DNA of 64,000 nucleotides from Goleter apudmare HA4340-LM2 (GTDB taxonomy: Bacteria > Cyanobacteriota > Cyanobacteriia > Cyanobacteriales > Nostocaceae). The DNA lies in assembly GCA_019359495.1 (NCBI GenBank), contig JAHHHF010000084.1:60785-124784 (forward strand). The letters run 5' to 3'. The first letter of the stretch is position 1. Each line of letters starts with the position of its first letter. Below the pieces are notes generated by a model. That model was not told where the DNA came from. It worked only from the letters and a program-made list of their open reading frames with translations, and did no database searches. Both the position numbers and the translations under genes were made by a program. Shown piece by piece: positions 45,779 to 57,200 of this stretch.

Positions 45779-48433
45779 ATGCTAGAACAATACCGTCAGC
45801 ATGTTGCGGAACGCGCCCAACTCGGTATTCCCCCCTTACCATTGGATGCCAAGCAAACCTCAGAATTATGTGAATTACTCAAAGATCCACCACAAGGGGA
45901 AGAAGATACATTATTGCATTTATTGCGCGAATGGGCTTTGCCCACACTTTGTGAACGCGTACCCCCTGGTGTGGATGCGGCGGCTTACGTCAAAGCCAGT
46001 TTCCTCACTGCTATCGCAAAAGGCGACACTAAAAGCCCCTTAATTTCTCGAATCCAGGCGGTAGAATTACTGGGCACGATGGTAGGTGGTTATAATGTCC
46101 AATCCTTAATTGAGTTGTTGCAATTACCCACCGTCTCCGTCTCCGACTCTTCCGAAACCCCTCTAGTTATGGGTGGACAGGGAAAGGAACCCATCGCCGC
46201 CTACGCCGCTAACGCCTTAAGCAAAATCCTCTTGGTATATGATGCTTTCCATGATGTTTTAGAATTATCTAAAACTAATCCCTATGCCAAGCAGGTAGTT
46301 GATGCTTGGGCAGAAGCAGAATGGTTTACCGTGCGGAAAGAAGTACCAAAAGCAATTACCGTTACCGTCTTCAAAGTTCCTGGGGAAACCAACACGGACG
46401 ACTTATCCCCCGCTACCCACGCTACCACCCGCCCAGATATTCCCTTACACGCCCTAGCCATGCTAGAGTCACGGCAACCAGGAAGCTTAGAAACCATTGC
46501 CGAGTTGAAGAAAAAAGGACATCCCGTGGCTTACGTTGGGGATGTAGTGGGTACTGGTTCCTCACGGAAATCTGCCATTAACTCCGTGTTGTGGCACATG
46601 GGCAATGATATCCCCTTTGTTCCGAACAAACGCGCCGGGGGTTATATTTTAGGTGGTGCGATCGCGCCTATCTTTTTCAACACAGCTGAAGATGCCGGTG
46701 CTTTGCCGATAGAATGTGATGTCACCAAGCTAGAAACTGGCGACGTAATTACTATTCACCCCTACAAAGGTGAAATCACCAACGCAGATGGCGAAGTTAT
46801 CACCACCTTCACCCTCAAACCAGACACCATCCTCGATGAAGTCCGCGCCGGGGGACGCATCCCTCTACTCATCGGACGTACCCTCACCGACAAAACCCGC
46901 CAAGCCCTCGGTTTAGAACCCAGCACCATCTTCATCCGTCCCCAACAACCGAACGACACAGGCAAAGGCTACACCCTCGCACAGAAAATGGTAGGTAAAG
47001 CTTGCGGTTTACCTGGCGTTCGTCCCGGTACATCTTGTGAACCCATCATGACTACCGTTGGTTCCCAAGATACCACAGGCCCCATGACCCGCGACGAGCT
47101 AAAAGAACTCGCCTGTCTCGGCTTCAGTGCAGACTTAGTGATGCAAAGCTTCTGTCACACCGCCGCCTATCCCAAACCAGTAGACATCAAAACCCATCAC
47201 GAACTCCCGGACTTCTTCGCCCAGCGTGGCGGCGTCGCCTTACGTCCCGGTGATGGAATCATTCACTCTTGGCTCAACCGCATGTTGCTACCTGACACCG
47301 TAGGCACAGGCGGCGACTCCCACACCCGCTTCCCTCTGGGTATTTCCTTCCCTGCTGGTTCCGGGTTAGTGGCTTTTGCAGCAGCCTTGGGTGTCATGCC
47401 CTTGGATATGCCAGAGTCAGTCTTGGTACGATTCAAAGGAGAATTGCAACCTGGTGTCACCTTGCGGGATATCGTCAACGCCATTCCTTATGTGGCAATG
47501 CAAAAAGGGTTACTGACAGTAGAGAAGCAGAATAAGAAAAACGTCTTCTCAGGCAGAATTTTAGAAATTGAAGGCTTACCAGATTTAAAAGTCGAACAAG
47601 CCTTTGAAATCACAGATGCATCAGCAGAACGTTCCTGTGCAGGTTGCACAATTAAGCTGAGTACAGAAACCATTGCCGAATATCTGCGTTCTAACATTAC
47701 TTTGCTAAAAAATATGATAGCCAGAGGCTATCACGATGAGCGTACTATCCTCCGCCGCATCGCCAAAATGGAAGAATGGCTAGCAAATCCCGTATTACTG
47801 GAAGCTGATGCTGATGCAGAGTATGCCCAAATCATTGAAATTGATTTAAACGAAATCAAAGAACCAATTGTCGCCGCTCCCAATGACCCTGATAATGTAA
47901 AATTATTATCAGAGGTTGCTAATGACCCAGTACAAGAAGTATTCCTTGGTTCTTGTATGACAAATATCGGTCATTATCGGGCAATGTCGAAAGTTTTAGA
48001 AGGCGCAGGTGAAGTAAAAACCCGTCTGTGGATAGCACCACCAACTCGCATGGATGAAACCCAACTCAAAGAAGAAGGTGTATATGCCATTTTTGGTGCT
48101 GCGGGTGCGAGGACAGAAATGCCTGGATGCAGTTTATGTATGGGTAATCAAGCGCGAGTTGCTGATGGTACAACCGTGTTTTCTACCTCTACCCGCAACT
48201 TCAATAATCGCATGGGTAAAGATGCCCGCGTGTATCTTGGTTCCGCAGAATTAGCCGCAGTTTGTGCCTTGTTAGGACGCATTCCCACAGTACAGGAATA
48301 TCTGGATATTGTGGCGAAGAAAATTCATCCTTTTGCTGATGATTTGTATCGCTATTTAAACTTCGATCAAATTGCTGGTTTTGAGGATGAAGGGCGGGTG
48401 ATTTCCAAAGAGGAACAGGCGTTGTTGGTATAG
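45779..48433 (+). CDS. acnB: Aconitate hydratase B
   Basis: An 884-residue AcnB. It isomerises citrate to isocitrate with a 4Fe-4S cluster; members may also hydrate 2-methyl-cis-aconitate. The AcnB-specific N-terminal HEAT-like domain is present (residues 1-160: [20 protein letters not shown]), then the swivel domain ([20 protein letters not shown]) and the catalytic part. Cluster cysteines are visible in FLGSCMTN and GCSLCMGNQ. AcnB is the normal aconitase of cyanobacteria and feeds isocitrate to 2-oxoglutarate synthesis for nitrogen assimilation. It is transcribed alone. Confidence 0.97.
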   Translation: MLEQYRQHVAERAQLGIPPLPLDAKQTSELCELLKDPPQGEEDTLLHLLREWALPTLCERVPPGVDAAAYVKASFLTAIAKGDTKSPLISRIQAVELLGTMVGGYNVQSLIELLQLPTVSVSDSSETPLVMGGQGKEPIAAYAANALSKILLVYDAFHDVLELSKTNPYAKQVVDAWAEAEWFTVRKEVPKAITVTVFKVPGETNTDDLSPATHATTRPDIPLHALAMLESRQPGSLETIAELKKKGHPVAYVGDVVGTGSSRKSAINSVLWHMGNDIPFVPNKRAGGYILGGAIAPIFFNTAEDAGALPIECDVTKLETGDVITIHPYKGEITNADGEVITTFTLKPDTILDEVRAGGRIPLLIGRTLTDKTRQALGLEPSTIFIRPQQPNDTGKGYTLAQKMVGKACGLPGVRPGTSCEPIMTTVGSQDTTGPMTRDELKELACLGFSADLVMQSFCHTAAYPKPVDIKTHHELPDFFAQRGGVALRPGDGIIHSWLNRMLLPDTVGTGGDSHTRFPLGISFPAGSGLVAFAAALGVMPLDMPESVLVRFKGELQPGVTLRDIVNAIPYVAMQKGLLTVEKQNKKNVFSGRILEIEGLPDLKVEQAFEITDASAERSCAGCTIKLSTETIAEYLRSNITLLKNMIARGYHDERTILRRIAKMEEWLANPVLLEADADAEYAQIIEIDLNEIKEPIVAAPNDPDNVKLLSEVANDPVQEVFLGSCMTNIGHYRAMSKVLEGAGEVKTRLWIAPPTRMDETQLKEEGVYAIFGAAGARTEMPGCSLCMGNQARVADGTTVFSTSTRNFNNRMGKDARVYLGSAELAAVCALLGRIPTVQEYLDIVAKKIHPFADDLYRYLNFDQIAGFEDEGRVISKEEQALLV

Positions 48434-48500
48434 TTTAATTAGGGTGAGTCTTCATGGCTCACTCTAACTCATTCCCAAACTGATTAGAAATACTAGCAAT

Positions 48501-49079
48501 TTATACTAACTCCTCAAAAACAATATCCTCATAAACCGACTCAACAGGAAAACTTAAATCAATACTTTGTAGCTCGATATTATCACCCGATTGATAATTA
48601 AAAATCTCCCAATTACCGCGATCATTTTTGCGGTATAAATCAATCGCTATTTTCTCAGCATCAACCAAAAGATAATCTTGCAAACTAGGATTACGACGAT
48701 ATAATCTAAATTTATCCCCTCGGTCATCACTGGCTGTACTTGGAGATAAAACCTCAACAATTAGACAGGGATATTGAATTGCTTGAATTGCAGTGCGATC
48801 GAGATCTTCGCAAGTAACGCTCACATCAGGATAAACATAATCTTTCGTTTCAAAAATATTTACACGACAATCGGAATTACCAACCTGGCAACCACCGCTC
48901 CGTAAATGACCTTTAACAATGAAAATAATATTACTAGCAATTCGTCCATGATTTTGAGTCCCCCCAGTCGTAGCGTAAACTTCACCATTAAGATACTCAT
49001 GGCGAAGCAATTGTTCTTCTTCCCAGGCAAAATATTCTTCGGGTGTTAACTTAGGAAACTTACCTTTTACAGCAATCAT
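48501..49079 (-). CDS. Uma2 family (DUF820) putative endonuclease
   Basis: A 192-residue member of the Uma2 family, hugely expanded in cyanobacteria. The PD-(D/E)XK fold core is readable as YVYPDVSVTC (Asp), CLIVEVLSPST (Glu-x-x) and GDKFRLYRR (Lys). LTPEEYFAWEEEQLLRHEYL at the start is typical. The biological role is unknown. It is convergent with acnB, and its upstream side is a repeat-rich region. Confidence 0.93.
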   Translation of the reverse strand: MIAVKGKFPKLTPEEYFAWEEEQLLRHEYLNGEVYATTGGTQNHGRIASNIIFIVKGHLRSGGCQVGNSDCRVNIFETKDYVYPDVSVTCEDLDRTAIQAIQYPCLIVEVLSPSTASDDRGDKFRLYRRNPSLQDYLLVDAEKIAIDLYRKNDRGNWEIFNYQSGDNIELQSIDLSFPVESVYEDIVFEELV

Positions 49080-49583
49080 TTTTTGTTACCTCATGTGCGA
49101 TCGACACAAATTAATATAAACCTGATCTATAGGAATCCGATTTGATATCTGAAAAAAACTCAGTATGTGTAGTAGCATGTCTAAGCTAATTTTGTGTATT
49201 AGCAATCTCTTGTAGAACGGGCAAGATGCCCGCACCACAAGAAAATTGTTGGGAGCATCCCAATTTTGCAAAAATAAAATTTGTAGTGGGAGCATCTTGC
49301 TCCCTAATGTCCAGGAAGCGGGCTAGAAGCTACAAAAAAATAAATTTACACATTTGGGATGCTCCCAAATTGTTTGCAACATTTTAGCCTAGACACGCTA
49401 CTACGTATCTGTCCAAAAATCAAATATGAATCCTATATTAAGTAAGATACCGAATACAGGCATTAGTATCTAACAAATAACTCATAATAGAGGTTCTCTA
49501 ACTAAAAACAAGGGTTACAGCCCTCCCTTGCAAACAAGAAGTATTCATAATTGGCAATAGAGCGATCGCTTCGCTGTTTTCAC
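49080..49583. mobile_element. MITE-like element copy A in the Uma2-hpnK gap
   Basis: The 500-bp gap has no gene. At 49249-49368 lies an element with terminal inverted repeats TTGGGAGCATCCCAA/TTTGGGATGCTCCCAA and the interior TGCAAAAATAAAATTTGTAG, CTCCCTAATGTCCAGGAAGC and ACAAAAAAATAAATTTACAC. It is nearly identical to 58751-58872. A GCGGGC-type hairpin repeat (GGGCAAGATGCCC, 49219-49231) is just to its left. Confidence 0.8.
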
Positions 49584-50426
49584 TTAGATCAATGTCAGAT
49601 GGTGATAATTAGTCAACTCAAAACCATTCACATTTAATGCCTCACGCACTTGCTCACTCAACAGGGCTGCAAGTTCCGCCTCACCAGTTTTCACGGCTGG
49701 ATGTGCATAAATCTCCACTACATCAGCCTGAATTTGAGGTATCAATCCGAGCAAATACTCCTCAGTGATGCTACCAGTTTGCAACAAACCATAAACTCGT
49801 TCAGCAAAACTAATACCATTAGCTCTCAGCAACCCTTCACCATAGTGGCGTAAACCACCAAACACACCCGTCCAAACTAGCTTATTCAGTAAATTACTCC
49901 GGTCGAGTTTCCAGAATATCTCCAGTTCTTCCGATGGTAGACGAATCACCTTAATATCAAACTCCCGTGCCAACTCTACTAAAATACGTAAAACTACGGG
50001 GTGGGTATGTAAATGTAAATGTCCATCTACATGGGAAAGGGGCAGATCTAAATTCCGGAACTTCTTTAACTGGGCGCGGATTTCTCGCCGCAGTTCTTCA
50101 TAAGCTGCTAGATGGAATTGGTAAAGCAAACCAGCTTGCAAAGGATTGTTAGAGAAGTTACCCAAAGAGTCAACCAAATTGGGAATTTGAAAAGGTGGTA
50201 ATGCCGACTTACCACACACCAACACCAGATGTAAACCCACAGCCAAATCAGGGTGACTACGTGCCAAAGCGATCGCCTCTTCAGCCGCATCACCCGTTAC
50301 CATCAAACTGGCACTAGTTAACACTCCTTGTTCATAAGCTCGAATAATCGCTTGGTTAACCTCACTAGAAAAACCGAAATCATCACCATTAATAATGGCA
50401 AAGCGACGACGTGGGGAATTGCTCAT
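49584..50426 (-). CDS. hpnK: ChbG/HpnK-type deacetylase, hopanoid modification
   Basis: A 280-residue YdjC/ChbG-fold carbohydrate deacetylase. The metal site is visible in IINGDDFGFS (Asp), LAVGLHLVLV and the HVDGHLHLHTHP block (His residues). In hopanoid clusters HpnK removes the acetyl group from N-acetylglucosaminyl bacteriohopanetetrol. The start is the ATG at 50426 (MSNSPRRRFAIINGDD); a longer frame reads back through a CATTGGG repeat tract and is not credible. It follows hpnJ on the same strand, supporting the hopanoid role over general chitooligosaccharide deacetylation. Confidence 0.85.
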   Translation of the reverse strand: MSNSPRRRFAIINGDDFGFSSEVNQAIIRAYEQGVLTSASLMVTGDAAEEAIALARSHPDLAVGLHLVLVCGKSALPPFQIPNLVDSLGNFSNNPLQAGLLYQFHLAAYEELRREIRAQLKKFRNLDLPLSHVDGHLHLHTHPVVLRILVELAREFDIKVIRLPSEELEIFWKLDRSNLLNKLVWTGVFGGLRHYGEGLLRANGISFAERVYGLLQTGSITEEYLLGLIPQIQADVVEIYAHPAVKTGEAELAALLSEQVREALNVNGFELTNYHHLTLI

Positions 50427-50428
50427 AG

Positions 50429-50463
50429 GGCATTGGGCATTGAGCATTGAGCATTGGGCATTT
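50429..50463. repeat. Heptamer tandem repeat CATTG(A/G)G
   Basis: About five units of GCATTGG/GCATTGA fill the short space between hpnJ and hpnK. It is a typical STRR of heterocystous cyanobacteria and replaces any ordinary ribosome-binding site for hpnK. Confidence 0.8.
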
Positions 50464-50481
50464 GTATACTCCTATTGCCTA

Positions 50482-51921
50482 TTACCTAGCAGCAGCTTGA
50501 GTGCGGCGTTCTTTGAGGTAGGAAAAGAACTCCCCGCCCTCACGTAGGCGACGGACTAACATTTGGCGATCGCTGATCATTTCCCGGACAATGGGGATGA
50601 TGGCTTGGGGACGGAAGTAGAATTTACGGTACATACGCTCAACGGCGTCTTCAATTTCCGCACTAGTAAGATGGGGGTATTGCAAGGTTGAGGTTTGAAT
50701 ACCGGAGTTAGCCACTAGAGACTGATTGGTAAACCAGCCGTTTTCCTTGGCTTGTTCATAAAGTTCTGTCCCAGGATAAGGTGCGGCGATTGAGACTTGA
50801 ATGGTATGGGGGCTGAGTTCACAGGCGAAGCGAATTGTCTCTTCTATGGTTTCTCTTGTTTCCACGGGTAGACCAATAATAAAAGTACCGTGGACGGTGA
50901 TGCCGAGCTTGCGGCAGTTATTCATAAATTCCCGCGCCACTTCTAGCTTGATGCCTTTCTTAATGCGGTTGAGAATATCTTGGTTCCCAGATTCAAACCC
51001 AACTAACAACAAGCGCAGACCGTTATCACGCAGTGTTTTCAGGGTATCGTAGTCTAAATTGGCGCGGGCGTTGCAACTCCAGGTTAATTTCAGGCGCTTC
51101 ATATGTTCACTAATAGCGATCGCCCGATGTTTATCAATCGTGAATGTATCATCATCAAACATATATTCCCGCACCTTGTCGCCAAAAATCGCTTTGGCTT
51201 CTGCCATCTCCCGTCCCACGGCTTCAGGGCTTTTATGACGGTAGAGATGACCACCAATCGTCTGCGGCCAGAGGCAAAATGTGCATTTTGCGGGACAACC
51301 ACGCCCAGTATAAAAGGAAATATAGGGATGTAGTAAGTAGCCGATGAAATATTTGGTGATATCCAAATTACGGGCGTAGGTGGGGAGGACACTGGGCATA
51401 GCATCCCAGTCGTGGATTAATGGGCGTTCTTCGTTGTGGTGGATATTGGAATGGCGATCGCCATCGCGGTAACTCAAACCCTTAATTTCTGCCCACGGTT
51501 TACCTTCTGCTAATTCCTTACAGGTATAGTCAAATTCATTACGACAAACAAAGTCAATTACTGGGTGATCTCGCAGGGTTTCCTCTGGCAAAACAGCCAC
51601 ATGTGCCCCAACAAAACCAATTTTCACATCTGGGTTTTGAGCTTTAATCGCTTCTGCACACTTAACATCATTAGTCAATGATGGTGTGCTGGTATGCATG
51701 ATTACCAGATCATAATCCTTGGCAATTTTCAGCACATCTTCCACAGTTTGACCATGTGGTGGTGCATCTACCAGCTTACTACCAGGTACGAGGGCGGCAG
51801 GTTGTGCCAGCCATGTGGGATACCAAAATGATGTAATTTCGCGTTTGGCTTGATATCGTGAACCAGCACCACCGTCAAACCCATCGAAGGAAGGAGGGCT
51901 GAGGAACATGGTTTTCTTCAC
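50482..51921 (-). CDS. hpnJ: B12-binding radical SAM protein HpnJ
   Basis: A 479-residue radical SAM enzyme. Residues 1-160 resemble a B12-binding domain (DLVIMHTSTPSLTNDVKCAE, then IGFVGAHVAVLPEE); the radical SAM cluster motif is GRGCPAKCTFC (CxxxCxxC), followed by LWPQTIGGHLYRHKSPEAVG. In work on Burkholderia hopanoids HpnJ converts the glucosaminyl headgroup of bacteriohopanetetrol into the cyclitol ether after HpnK. I prefer the GTG at 51921 (VKKTMFLSPPSFDGFDG) with GGAGAG seven bases upstream. The frame stays open to 52038, but that extension is translated dispersed repeat. Confidence 0.88.
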   Translation of the reverse strand: MKKTMFLSPPSFDGFDGGAGSRYQAKREITSFWYPTWLAQPAALVPGSKLVDAPPHGQTVEDVLKIAKDYDLVIMHTSTPSLTNDVKCAEAIKAQNPDVKIGFVGAHVAVLPEETLRDHPVIDFVCRNEFDYTCKELAEGKPWAEIKGLSYRDGDRHSNIHHNEERPLIHDWDAMPSVLPTYARNLDITKYFIGYLLHPYISFYTGRGCPAKCTFCLWPQTIGGHLYRHKSPEAVGREMAEAKAIFGDKVREYMFDDDTFTIDKHRAIAISEHMKRLKLTWSCNARANLDYDTLKTLRDNGLRLLLVGFESGNQDILNRIKKGIKLEVAREFMNNCRKLGITVHGTFIIGLPVETRETIEETIRFACELSPHTIQVSIAAPYPGTELYEQAKENGWFTNQSLVANSGIQTSTLQYPHLTSAEIEDAVERMYRKFYFRPQAIIPIVREMISDRQMLVRRLREGGEFFSYLKERRTQAAAR

Positions 51922-51943
51922 TAAATTTCTCTCCTTTTTTATA

Positions 51944-52004
51944 TTGGGGCATTGGGGAGCCAGTTGCGTGGGCGGGTTTCCCGACTTAAGCAAACTGGCG
52001 TCAT
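51944..52004. repeat. 61-bp dispersed repeat, copy B
   Basis: Almost the same sequence as 21607-21667 in the same orientation (GCATTGGGGAGCCAGTTGCG, then CCCGACTTAAGCAAACTGG). It lies in the hpnJ leader and would read as PPTQLAPQCP if hpnJ were started too far upstream, a false extension to avoid. Confidence 0.85.
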
Positions 52005-52182
52005 AGGGCATAGGAAGATGAGGAGGATCTAGACGCATAGCGGCTACTCTGACGAGAACGCCTAGCAGTAGCGACGTTCACGTCAGCATCTCCCCTTGGG
52101 AGAAGGAACATCACCCGCAGGGTGGAGACAATTACTCTCCTATCTCCCCTATTTCCCTTGTCTCCCTCATCTCCCATAACTA

Positions 52183-53013
52183 CTAACTAGCTTTCATGCT
52201 TGCACCAATCAGCTGCTGGATGAGTTTCAAAACATCATGGCGGCTAAGTTTTTCTTTACCATTAGCTAGGGCGTCAAGAGTGCCATGTGCCAAGGTTAAG
52301 GGAATTTGACAAAAATCCAAAGCCGGGCCAGCAGGCAGAGTATTAATATACATATCTGCTAATGCCAGATTCCGACGTGCGTACTCATGCATATCGGCAG
52401 CATTCCAACCCTCTGGGAAAAAGTCTACTCCCCGTTTCACATCTTCGGTATGGTTACGCAGGATATTCACCGCCTGCAAGCCTCGACCGAAGGCAATTGC
52501 TTGGGTACGGTTAGATGGCGTTCCATCGTACCAAGCCCATAAATCCGAGAGTAACAATCCCACCGCACCTGCCACCCCAAATGTATAATGATCCAGATCT
52601 GACTCTGTTTCAACTTTCCATTCTCTTTGCGCCCAGTCTGCCATCCGGTCTGCCATTGCCGCAGTCGCATCCCAAATCCGGGGGGCGATCGCTTCAGGTG
52701 CTAGTATTGACCATTCTCTAATTCCAGCAGTAACTTCTGGTAACGTATTCTCATAGCCGTTAAATCCTAAAGAAAAAGCATCAACTGCAAAGCCGTCAAC
52801 ACCTGCTTGCAATGTCGAACTAATTGTGCGTAACAGCTTCACTTTAGTTAAGTTATCAAGTTCTGGATGATCTTCTATTTCATCAATAGCACGCATACAC
52901 AAGTATGCCGATGCGACTGCCTCTTGCAATCCTGGTGGTAATATACTTATGGGAATAAAAAAAGTTCTACTAGTATCTTTCAGGATTTGCAGTGCATCCC
53001 TACGTAAATCCAT
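52183..53013 (-). CDS. Squalene/phytoene synthase family protein, probable squalene synthase for hopanoids
   Basis: A 276-residue trans-isoprenyl head-to-head synthase. The first Asp-rich motif is MRAIDEIEDHP (DxxxD). The second site reads NILRNHTEDVKRGVDFFPEG, in which the first Asp of the usual DxxED is replaced by His (HTED), a variation worth noting. The ATG at 53013 has GAGTGAGGAC before it; eleven further residues upstream are possible. Its position upstream of hpnJ-hpnK suggests that it makes squalene from farnesyl diphosphate for hopanoids, not phytoene. It could also be one of the HpnC/HpnD-type synthases. Confidence 0.8.
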   Translation of the reverse strand: MDLRRDALQILKDTSRTFFIPISILPPGLQEAVASAYLCMRAIDEIEDHPELDNLTKVKLLRTISSTLQAGVDGFAVDAFSLGFNGYENTLPEVTAGIREWSILAPEAIAPRIWDATAAMADRMADWAQREWKVETESDLDHYTFGVAGAVGLLLSDLWAWYDGTPSNRTQAIAFGRGLQAVNILRNHTEDVKRGVDFFPEGWNAADMHEYARRNLALADMYINTLPAGPALDFCQIPLTLAHGTLDALANGKEKLSRHDVLKLIQQLIGASMKAS

Positions 53014-54202
53014 GTCCTCACTCCTCTCTTGATTTTCACACCACATGAAGTTTGCAGTTTTCTGATGATACTGGATATAGTTTTTACTAAACCTTAAAAA
53101 CTGTAGATGCGCTAGTATCCCATCTAAAAATTAATGGTTTTAGGTATCACAATTAACAAAAATCTCACATTGATCAATGTTCGGTTGAGTGCATGAGCGC
53201 TTGGTGATAAAAATGTATCGTAATATAGCTTGGGTATAGCTATCATAAACTTTTCGGGCAAACATAAACGATTATGCTAACATTTACATGATTATCTGCA
53301 AGTGTTTCCAGCAAGGAACCCCTAGTTTGAATGGTTGCAAGTCCAGTGGTTTACCTGAAACTTATTTGAAAAACTATAGCTAATGTATACCTAGAGACAA
53401 CAAAAAACCACTGCACAGTAAATATGGGTAAGCATGGACGCTGATCAACACTACAGTTAATAGCTTCAACCGTTGTGTAAATGTATTTTGCCTATCGCAG
53501 TTAATTTACTAAAGAATAATCTCTGAAGGAGAAAAAATATCACTGCAACCATTGGTTGAGTAGGTATGGTTAGTGAATCTGAATTCAAATAAATCAACGC
53601 ATATATCCGCATGAATATTCTCGCAGAGCGCAAGTAATGCTACCACTTAATCATTGCCTTCTAAATAGAAATTGCCTCTCCAGAGTCCTTTGGTATATTT
53701 TTGTAACTTACGTATTGCAGCTCGACATGCTATCACTTTCTCACATCATTATCAGCCAGTTTTGATCATATTTATAATTTGAATTTTGCATTTTGTAGCG
53801 CTTGGCACTTCTCATAAGATGTTCTTCGTAGCCCTATGGATAAGAAAGCTACGCGCAGAGTTCCGTAGGGAAGGGGTAATCTTGAGTTTAGTTTCAGTAG
53901 ACTTTCGCTATTAGCCTGGAAATTGAGTCCCAGGTAGATGATTTATAAGAAGGTTTAATAACACTGCTCAATGCCAATCATCATAATAGGCAACTACATT
54001 TCTAGAAATTTTGAAATATCTACAAGGATAGATTTTTAGCGCATTTTTTCTATCTCTTCACTTGAACAACAAAAATATGCACAAAGGTAGATGAAAAAGC
54101 TATCAACCAGTAGTAGCGTAGGATACTAGTTATGTCCTCTATTAAACCGTAATTCATACTGAACATCATCACACTACTTACGGATGCGGTTACAAAACCT
54201 CA
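53014..54202. other. 1.2 kb non-coding gap between squalene-synthase-like gene and histidine kinase
   Basis: AT-rich DNA between divergent genes. I find no supported coding frame, tRNA or large inverted repeat. A short dispersed repeat with TACGCGCAGAGTTCCGTAGG lies near 53850-53875. Both flanking promoters must be here. Confidence 0.45.
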
Positions 54203-57200
54203 ATGTTAAAAGTCAACCGCTTGCGGCCGCAAGATATAAAGCAAATTCCTGTACATTTACTAATAGTCACAGTTGCAAGTTTACTTGTGATTCTATTTGG
54301 TGGCTTAGTACTATTTGGCTGGTGTTTTGAGATCGGATTTCTCAAGAACGGCTACGACACCAGTCAGATGATCATGAAGGCAAATTCTGGGTTGTGCTTT
54401 CTATTATCTGGTTTATCACTGTGGCTGTTACATAATGGCAAAAATCAGGGGAATGCTTGGGCGTTAGGGAATAATCAGGGGAGCAGAGAAAACAAGAATT
54501 CTGATCGTCGAAGTGCTCTCTACACGAAGTTGGCAAGGGTCTGTGCATTACTGGTATTAAGCATTGGTTTACTCACACTTAGTGAATATTTGTTTGGCTG
54601 GAATTTGGGAATTGATGAGTTGCTGTTCCGTGATCCATCACGGATGCTCATAGGCTCATATCCTGGGCGCATGGGGCTGAACACTACACTAAACTTTATA
54701 TTTGTGGGCGTAGCTCTGGAGCTTTTGGGTAAGAAACCAAGCCGCCGTCATTATTGGTATGCCCAGATTTTCAGTCTGATAGCTGCTTTAATCGCCTTTC
54801 AGGCTCTGCTCGCTCATGTTTACAAAGTGAAATATGTCTATGGCTTACTGCCTCACACAACATTAATGGCGTTACACACAGCGCTAATCTTTTTAGTGTT
54901 GTGTATCGGCATTTTAGGGATGCATCCCAAGCAGGGATTGATGCGTGTAGTTATGAGTGATAGCTACGGAGGCTTGTTGGCTCGCAGGTTGTTACTGGCT
55001 GCGATCGCAGTACCTTTTTTAGTGGGGTGGTTAATAGTTCAAGGTAAACAGGCAAAACAATATGATGCTGCATTTGCTGTAGGCCTATTTGCGATCGCTT
55101 TGATCGTGATTTTCGCCATTTTGGTTTGGTACATTGCGTATGTTGTTGATCGCCTCAGTCGCCAAAATAATCGCATTCAAAATGCATTGAGAGCCAATGA
55201 AGCCAAACTACAGAGCTTTGTAGACGCCAACATCATAGGTATTGCTTTTGGTGATGCTCAAGGCAATATCCAGCAGGCAAATGATGCGTTCTTGAACATC
55301 ATTGGTTACACCCAAGAAGACTTACTCAGCAGCAAAATTAGCTGGCAACATCTGACACCGCCAGAATATTTGGAGCTAGATGACCAAAGAATCGCCGAAG
55401 CTAGAGAAAATGCCAACGGCGCTTGTATGCCCTACGAGAAAGAATACATTCGCCGGGATGGTAGCCGCGTACCAGTTTTAGTAGGTTACGTGCTGCTGAA
55501 AGAAAAACAGCAAGAAACAGTTGCTTTCATTTTAGACTTGAGTGAACGACAAGCCGCACTCCGCGATCGCCAACTTGCAGAAGCACAAGTAGTCCAACTC
55601 AACAAGGATCTCCAGCGACGCGTTACTGAGTTACAAACGTTGCTGGAAGTCATACCGATTGGCATTGGCATTGCTGAAGATCCACAATGTCACACTATCA
55701 AAGTCAACCCAGCTTTTGCCAAGCAGTTGGGGATACCACCAGATATCAACGCCTCTCTGAGTGCTCCTATTGAAGAAAGACCAACATTTAAAATTTATCG
55801 TGAAGGTCGAGAATTATTACCAGAAGAACTTCCCATGCAACTCTCTGCTGCTCAAGGCGTGGAAGTTCTGGATTTTGAAATCGATGTCATCCATGACAAT
55901 GGGAAAATTGTCAAGCTAGTAGAGTATGTAGCACCGTTATTTGATGAAGAAGGTCAGACTAGAGGATGCATCGGTGCATTTTTAGACATCACAGAACGTA
56001 AGCAGGCAGAAGTAGGACTACGAAATCAGCAAAAATGGTTTGAAGATGTACTCAACCTAATGCCAAGACCATTGCTGTTTATCGAACCAATCACAGCAAA
56101 GGTCACTTTTGCTAATCGATCTGCTGACGAATTAGCAGGGGGTGAATTTCCCCAAGGTATACCAGCCGCAGAGTATCATAAATTTTACTATTACAGTGAT
56201 GCCACTGGCAACCGCATCCCCAATGATCAAATGCCAGGAGTGCGGGTGGCGCGTGGAGAACGTCTAGATGGGTTGGAGGTAGACTGGCATACTAGCCGTG
56301 GGATTCGCTCCCTACTGATATTTGCCGATACCCTGCCCGCCATGCATGGTCATACAGCTACCTGTGTGATGGTCTTTCAAGAAATTACCAATCTGAAGCA
56401 GGTAGAAAAAAGACTGTCACTGGGGTATAAAAGGTTGCAGCTACTTTTTGATACCGCTAGCGAACTACTGTCTAGCCAGCATCCTGTAGCTCTGATTGAG
56501 AGCTTGTTTACCAAACTCGCCGAGCAAATAGGATTAGATGTTTACTTTAACTATTTGGTCGAGGAAAACTCTCAGTTAATGCATTTAGCTTCTTTTAGTG
56601 GCGTTTCACAAACACAAGCAGCAGAAATTGAGTGGTTAGTCCTAGGTCAAGCAGTCTGCGGTGTAGCAGCCGCAGAGCGGCGTGCTATTGCGATAGAAGA
56701 TGTGCAGCAATCAACTGAGCAAAAAACCGAATTAATTCGCTCCCTGGGAGTGACAGCTTATTATGCTTACCCGTTAATTGCTCAGGGCCGGCTATTGGGT
56801 ACACTTTCCTTTGGTTCTCGCACTCGTACTCGCTTCACAGATAATCAAAAAGGCATGATGCAAGCAGTATGTGACCAAATTGCGATCGCTATGGAACGTG
56901 CTGGTTTAATTACTTCTTTGCAACAGCAAACGGAGCAATTGCGAGAAGCTAACCGCATGAAGGATGAGTTCTTGGCTATATTGTCCCATGAATTGCGATC
57001 GCCCCTCAACGCCATCCTTGGTTGGGCACAGTTGCTGCGTTCCCGCAACCTCAAGGAAACTCAGACAACTAAAGCCCTAGAAACAATTGAGCGGAATGCT
57101 AGAGCACAAACCCAGCTGATTGAAGACTTACTCGATATTTCCCGGATGATTAGAGGCCAATTGCGTCTCAATGTCCGTACTTGTGATTTGATACCGATAA

